Shown: positions 60,603 to 64,000 of the stretch, one piece after another
Numbering within the stretch: position 1 is the stretch's first letter
Layout of the letters: the number at the start of each line of letters is the position of its first letter
DNA from: Pseudomonadota bacterium
Lineage (GTDB): Bacteria; Pseudomonadota; Alphaproteobacteria; Rhizobiales; Xanthobacteraceae
NCBI GenBank assembly: GCA_018240595.1
Contig: JAFEFL010000043.1
Coordinates: 1-64,000, forward strand
DNA: 64,000 bases
Reading direction: 5' to 3'
Notes under the pieces: generated by a model
What the model was told of the DNA's origin: nothing
What the model saw: the letters and a program-made list of their open reading frames with translations, nothing else
Databases searched by the model: none
Program-made: the position numbers and the translations under genes

Positions 60603-63209
60603 TTAGACCAGGCTCGAAGCCACACCGAAGCGGCTGCGCGCCACCGCTTCTACGAGATCCGCCTGCGAATAGGGTTTGCGCAGTCGCATCACATCAATCT
60701 CGGCTTCGGCCGGCAGTTCGGCGTAGCCGGTCGCCAGGATGATCGGCAGATCCGGCCGCAATGTTCGCAACTCCTTGACAAGCTGCGCGCCGGTGGTGTG
60801 CGGCATGGCGTGATCGGTGATGATCAGATCGAAGGTCGCGCTCTTGAATTGCTCGAGTGCCTGGCGCGCCGAACTGGCGCCGACGACGGCATGGCCCATG
60901 TCCTCCAGCATTTCCACAGTGTTCATGAGCACTAGCGGATCGTCATCGACGGCGAGAATATTGAGCCGCGACGCCATCTCCATCGGCACAGGCAATCCGG
61001 GCTGCTGGACGTCTCCTGTCAAGCTGGCCCGGGGCGCCGCGGCAACCGCCGGGAGCCAAATCTCCGCGGTGGTGCCGACACCGACCGTGCTGTGAAGAAT
61101 GAGCGTGCCGCCCGACTGCTCGGCGAGGCCATGCACCATCGACAGTCCGAGCCCGGTGCCTTTGCCGATCCCCTTGGTGGTGAAGAACGGTTCGGTGGCG
61201 CGGCGCAAGGTGGCGTCATCCATACCGGCACCCGCATCCGACATCGTCAGGACCACATAGGGCCCCGGCTTTAGCCGGCCCTGAAGTTCGCCGCCATTGG
61301 CGCGGCGCGCGCCGATGACAATCGGGCCTTCGCCGTTCATCGCATCGCGCGCATTGACAGCGAGGTTGAGGATGGCCGCCTCGAGCTGGTTCGGATCGAT
61401 CTCGACGGCCGGCAGGTTGCGGTCGGTTTCGATGTTGACGCTGATCGTCGGGCCAAGCGCGCGCGCCATCAGATCGGCCATGCCGCCGATCAATTCGCCA
61501 AGGTCGACGCGCTCGGGCTTGAGGTCCTGCTTGCGGGCGAAGGCCAGCATGCGCTCGGTCAGCGACTTGCCGCGCCGCGCGCCTTCGGATGCATTATCGA
61601 CGAGGCGCAGCAGCGCCGGATCGGCGGGCATGCGCTTGCGCAAGAGTTCGAGGCTGCCAAGCACGGCCATCAGTAGATTGTTGAAATCGTGAGCGATGCC
61701 GCCGGTCAGATTGCCGATGGCCTCCAGCTTGATGGCCTGCTGCAGCGCCTCCTCGGCCCGCACGCGCGCCGTAATCTCGACCGACTCGGGCACCAGCGCC
61801 ACGACATTACCGGCCTCGTCGAGCGCCGGGCGCATCGAGAATTCGTAGAGCCGCCGGCCCTTCGGCAGATCGAGGGCCATCGACATCTGCACGTGCTCGC
61901 CGGCGGCCGCGCGCGCGATGCCATCGCGAACCTTGTCGCGCACGCCCGGCGAGTTTTCGAACCACGGCGAGTCGGCGTAATCCATGCCGACGACATCCTC
62001 GAGCCTGCGGTCGATGGCGGCGAGCGAGGTCGCGTTGACGTAGACGATCATGCCGTCGACCGTCAGAAGCCCCTGGTTCAGATAGGATGTCTCAAACACG
62101 GTGCGCAGGTTCTTCTCGCTCTGTTGGAAGTCGGCGGTGCGGTCGGCGACTTCGCGCGCCAGCTTCTGGCGATACTCCTGTTCGGCGCGCAACGTTTCGG
62201 CTTCGGCGCGCACGCGTTCGATATGCGCCCAGGAGCGCTCCGTGACTTCCGCGAGCAGAGCCAATTCGTCGGCGGTCCAGACGTGCGGATCCTTGTGATG
62301 GATCGCCATCAGCGCGGTGAGCCGGCCTTCCTTGACCAGCGGCATGCAGATCGTCGAACTGATGCCGATCGACTGGAATGTTGCCGCCTCTTCCGGCGCG
62401 AGTTCCCGCAGGTTGTCGTTGATGATGAGCGGCCGCCCGGCGTGCAGATCGTTCACGGCGCGCTTGCCGAAATCCGCCAGGCTGTAGTGGCCGAGGATAT
62501 GCATCGCCCCCGGCGCGGCCCAATCGCCGCGAATGGTGAAGCCGTCCTGGTCTTCATCCATATCGGCATAGGCGCAGTTCGATACGCCGAGATGTTCGCC
62601 CGTCATCCGCGTCGTGACCTTCATCACCGCATCGGCATCGCGCTCGGCGGCGGTGGCCTTCGACAGTTGATCGAGAAACTTCAGCCGCGCTTCGTTGGCG
62701 CGAAGCTGGCGCTCCATCTTCACTCGCTCGGTGGTTTCGACGACGATGGCGATGATGCCGATGGGCTTGCCGCCCTCGCCGATGACCGGCGAATAGTCGA
62801 GGTTCATCCACACGGGCTCGAGCACGCCCCGGCGCTGCAGCGCCAGCTCCTGGTCCTGATATGACAAGGTGCCGCCGGACAGGCCCACCTTCATCACGTT
62901 ATCGTTGAAGTCCGCGACTTCCGGCCAGCCCTTGCGCACCTCGGAGCCGAGCAGTTCCGGATGCCGCCCGCCGGCGAATTCGGAATAGGCATCGTTGTAG
63001 ATCATGATGCCCGCTTCACCCCACAGCGTCACGATGGGAACGGGCGAACGCAGGATCAGGCCGACGGTGGTCTTGATCGAGGTCGGCCAGAACACGATGG
63101 GGCCAAGCGGCGTCCGCGACCAGTCGAAGCCGGCAATGATGGCGCCGAGGACCCCGCCCCCGGCCAGAAATGCCTCTGCCGACCCTGCATTCTGGGTGCC
63201 GATGACCAT
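60603..63209 (-). CDS. Hybrid sensor histidine kinase (PAS-GAF-PAS-HisKA-HATPase-REC)
   Basis: An 868-residue cytoplasmic hybrid kinase with no membrane segment. A PAS domain at the N-terminus (MIYNDAYSEFAGGRHPELLGSE) is followed by a GAF domain (about 190-330), a coiled coil, and a second PAS domain (about 365-490). The phospho-accepting His is in NLTGGIAHDFNNLLMAVLGS, the ATP-binding part has DPNQLEAAILNLAVNARDAM and GTGLGLSMVHGLAEQSGG, and the C-terminal receiver has its Asp in LIITDHAMPHTTG. Family resemblance suggests a light- or redox-type stimulus, but none is proven. The start at 63209 fits the family; the frame is open to 63581, across another gene. Confidence 0.9.
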   Translation of the reverse strand: MVIGTQNAGSAEAFLAGGGVLGAIIAGFDWSRTPLGPIVFWPTSIKTTVGLILRSPVPIVTLWGEAGIMIYNDAYSEFAGGRHPELLGSEVRKGWPEVADFNDNVMKVGLSGGTLSYQDQELALQRRGVLEPVWMNLDYSPVIGEGGKPIGIIAIVVETTERVKMERQLRANEARLKFLDQLSKATAAERDADAVMKVTTRMTGEHLGVSNCAYADMDEDQDGFTIRGDWAAPGAMHILGHYSLADFGKRAVNDLHAGRPLIINDNLRELAPEEAATFQSIGISSTICMPLVKEGRLTALMAIHHKDPHVWTADELALLAEVTERSWAHIERVRAEAETLRAEQEYRQKLAREVADRTADFQQSEKNLRTVFETSYLNQGLLTVDGMIVYVNATSLAAIDRRLEDVVGMDYADSPWFENSPGVRDKVRDGIARAAAGEHVQMSMALDLPKGRRLYEFSMRPALDEAGNVVALVPESVEITARVRAEEALQQAIKLEAIGNLTGGIAHDFNNLLMAVLGSLELLRKRMPADPALLRLVDNASEGARRGKSLTERMLAFARKQDLKPERVDLGELIGGMADLMARALGPTISVNIETDRNLPAVEIDPNQLEAAILNLAVNARDAMNGEGPIVIGARRANGGELQGRLKPGPYVVLTMSDAGAGMDDATLRRATEPFFTTKGIGKGTGLGLSMVHGLAEQSGGTLILHSTVGVGTTAEIWLPAVAAAPRASLTGDVQQPGLPVPMEMASRLNILAVDDDPLVLMNTVEMLEDMGHAVVGASSARQALEQFKSATFDLIITDHAMPHTTGAQLVKELRTLRPDLPIILATGYAELPAEAEIDVMRLRKPYSQADLVEAVARSRFGVASSLV

Positions 63210-63336
63210 CGAACTGCCATACCCCGACCACGGCGCCGGCGGATCCGGCGTCCCGAAGGCACGCCGGTACCGGCCCTCGCTCCAAAGCCTGAAAACCTCA
63301 AAGGTTCCATCGGGATGGTCGGCAGCAGGGGATGGC

Positions 63337-63639
63337 TCAGGGCGTCGGCGTTCGTCCGGCGCGGTCGGGCCTGACCGAATCAACGGCCATGCCGCTTTCG
63401 AACGGCACCTGGCCGGCGGCACATTGTTCGTAGAAGTCGTCCCACTCCTCGCGCTCGACATGAACGCCGCGCACCCAGCCGAGCTTGAAGCAGTCGTCAT
63501 AGGTCGGCGCACGGGACGAACTCTGGACCGACGGGCTCGCGCTCGAAGGATGCCAAGTCTGAACGTACGAGTCCTCGCCAAGGCAAGGGGTAACGATACC
63601 CGCCGTCATGGCAATGACGGCCAAGGTCAGGCAGCGCAT
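63337..63639 (-). CDS. Small exported protein, unknown function
   Basis: A 100-residue protein with a signal peptide (MRCLTLAVIAMTAGIVTPCLG). The mature part has a Ser-rich stretch, then TYDDCFKLGWVRGVHVEREEWDDFYEQCAAGQVPF with two cysteines and many aromatic and acidic residues. It looks like a small folded domain. It lies upstream of the kinase gene on the same strand, but 127 bp separate its stop from the chosen kinase start. No family recognised. Confidence 0.6.
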   Translation of the reverse strand: MRCLTLAVIAMTAGIVTPCLGEDSYVQTWHPSSASPSVQSSSRAPTYDDCFKLGWVRGVHVEREEWDDFYEQCAAGQVPFESGMAVDSVRPDRAGRTPTP

Positions 63640-63868
63640 GTCTGGCTCCGAGACGCCCCCAAGATCGAGCAGCGGTCACGCTCTGCCGTTTGTCTAACCG
63701 GCTCAGGCGATCACGCCGCTTTCGCCGTGAAAACTAGGAGGCGGCAGCGCACGTGAAACGACAAAAGGTTCTTTAATAAATGCCGCGCGGCGTAGCGCCG
63801 GCGTAGATGCAGCATAGCGGCGGCGTAGATGCCGCGTAGCCGCGCCATAAACCGGTTTGGATGCGGAA
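63640..63868. other. Intergenic region with short tandem repeat
   Basis: A 229-bp gap between threonine synthase and the small exported protein. It includes AAAAGGTTCTTTAATAAA around 63763-63780 and a GC-rich tandem repeat at 63801-63842 (annotated separately). No gene or clear terminator was seen. Confidence 0.4.
63801..63842. repeat. Two-unit tandem repeat
   Basis: GCGTAGATGC begins at 63801 and again at 63823, a 22-bp period, each unit ending in a TAGC-type half (GCATAGC / GCGTAGC). A third partial unit, GGCGTAGCGCC, precedes it at 63789-63799. It lies 27 bp downstream of the threonine synthase stop. Confidence 0.6.
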
Positions 63869-64000
63869 TTACAGCGCCGCGTAATCGATCGGCTTATGGC
63901 GATCGAGCTTCTTTTCGATCTTCGGCAGCGGGTACTTCAGGCCACTGGCGCAATTGAACAGCACGACGCGGTCGCTCTTCTTGACGCGGCCGTCGGCCAG
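63869..64000 (-). CDS. thrC: Threonine synthase, C-terminal fragment
   Basis: Only the last 43 codons and stop (63869-63871) lie in the window; the gene continues beyond it. The sequence reads VKKSDRVVLFNCASGLKYPL..., then KIEKKLDRHKPIDYAAL, which matches the C-terminus of the PLP enzyme threonine synthase in related bacteria as far as I recall the family (FNCATGLKYP). It would convert O-phosphohomoserine to threonine. Being so short, the assignment is tentative. Confidence 0.6.
   Translation of the reverse strand: MADGRVKKSDRVVLFNCASGLKYPLPKIEKKLDRHKPIDYAAL

Noticed and set aside
63209-63581. Longer N-terminus for the hybrid kinase
   Set aside because: The extension is Arg/Pro-rich, not family-like, and would overlap the small exported protein on another frame. 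The PAS-type start at 63209 fits known relatives.
1-64000. tRNA, rRNA, CRISPR arrays, prophage or transposase genes
   Set aside because: None recognised on either strand. The cloverleaf-like repeats could be mistaken for tRNAs but lack T-loop and anticodon-arm consensus bases, and no regular direct-repeat/spacer array is present.

Overview
The window is GC-rich chromosomal DNA from an alphaproteobacterium, most likely of the order Hyphomicrobiales (Rhizobiales) and close to the Bradyrhizobium / Rhodopseudomonas / Pseudolabrys groups. This rests on gene families typical of that order (DUF6101, DUF4170, DUF2093, a TIGR01459-type HAD hydrolase, HisZ beside HisG), on the gene order ribF-ileS-lspA-M16-M16, and on a haloacetate dehalogenase close in sequence to the Rhodopseudomonas enzyme. 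The species cannot be named from the sequence alone. No tRNA, rRNA, CRISPR array, prophage or transposase gene was seen; this is mostly core chromosome.

Layout. 1-9.6 kb: the end of a 5-oxoprolinase, a NEW3-domain/ABC-2 export operon, a small membrane protein, and an EmrAB-type efflux pair diverging from its TetR repressor across two perfect operators. 9.6-16.8 kb: a secreted protein, a DUF6101 protein, and an envelope run pmbA, phosphatase, DUF4170, DUF374 acyltransferase, waaA, lpxK, with a DUF2093 gene facing it. 17-25.2 kb: a Zur-controlled zinc receptor, xseA/purD divergent, a dehalogenase-kinase pair and small unknown proteins. 25.2-31.4 kb: tadA, rluB, rsmD, mutL, arfB, DUF1330, pgi. 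31.5-41 kb: two M16 peptidases, a possible BamF-like protein, lspA, ileS, a 509-bp gap with a promoter and a chain of hairpins, ribF and a CheY-type regulator. 41-51.7 kb: galactarate dehydratase, a HAD hydrolase, an EAL protein, a GT39 glycosyltransferase, an omega-aminotransferase, hisS and small proteins. 51.9-64 kb: hisZG, a phosphonate-type importer (phnDCEE), a cystathionine gamma-synthase-like enzyme, unknown secreted proteins, a hybrid histidine kinase and the end of threonine synthase.

Two non-coding signals stand out. First, between ileS and ribF a good sigma-70-like promoter (38933-38961) overlaps a 20-bp palindrome and points into about 300 bp of back-to-back hairpins. Four of these have unrelated but complementary stems and share the apical loop TCGCAA, which suggests an undescribed structured RNA or a hairpin-array repeat. 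Second, ten palindromic elements of about 56-152 bp, most with a three-arm fold, are scattered between genes. Some carry a second palindromic module nested inside a hairpin loop. One full 101-bp copy sits in frame inside rluB, and two others supply the last seven codons and the stop codon of ileS and of a glycosyltransferase gene.
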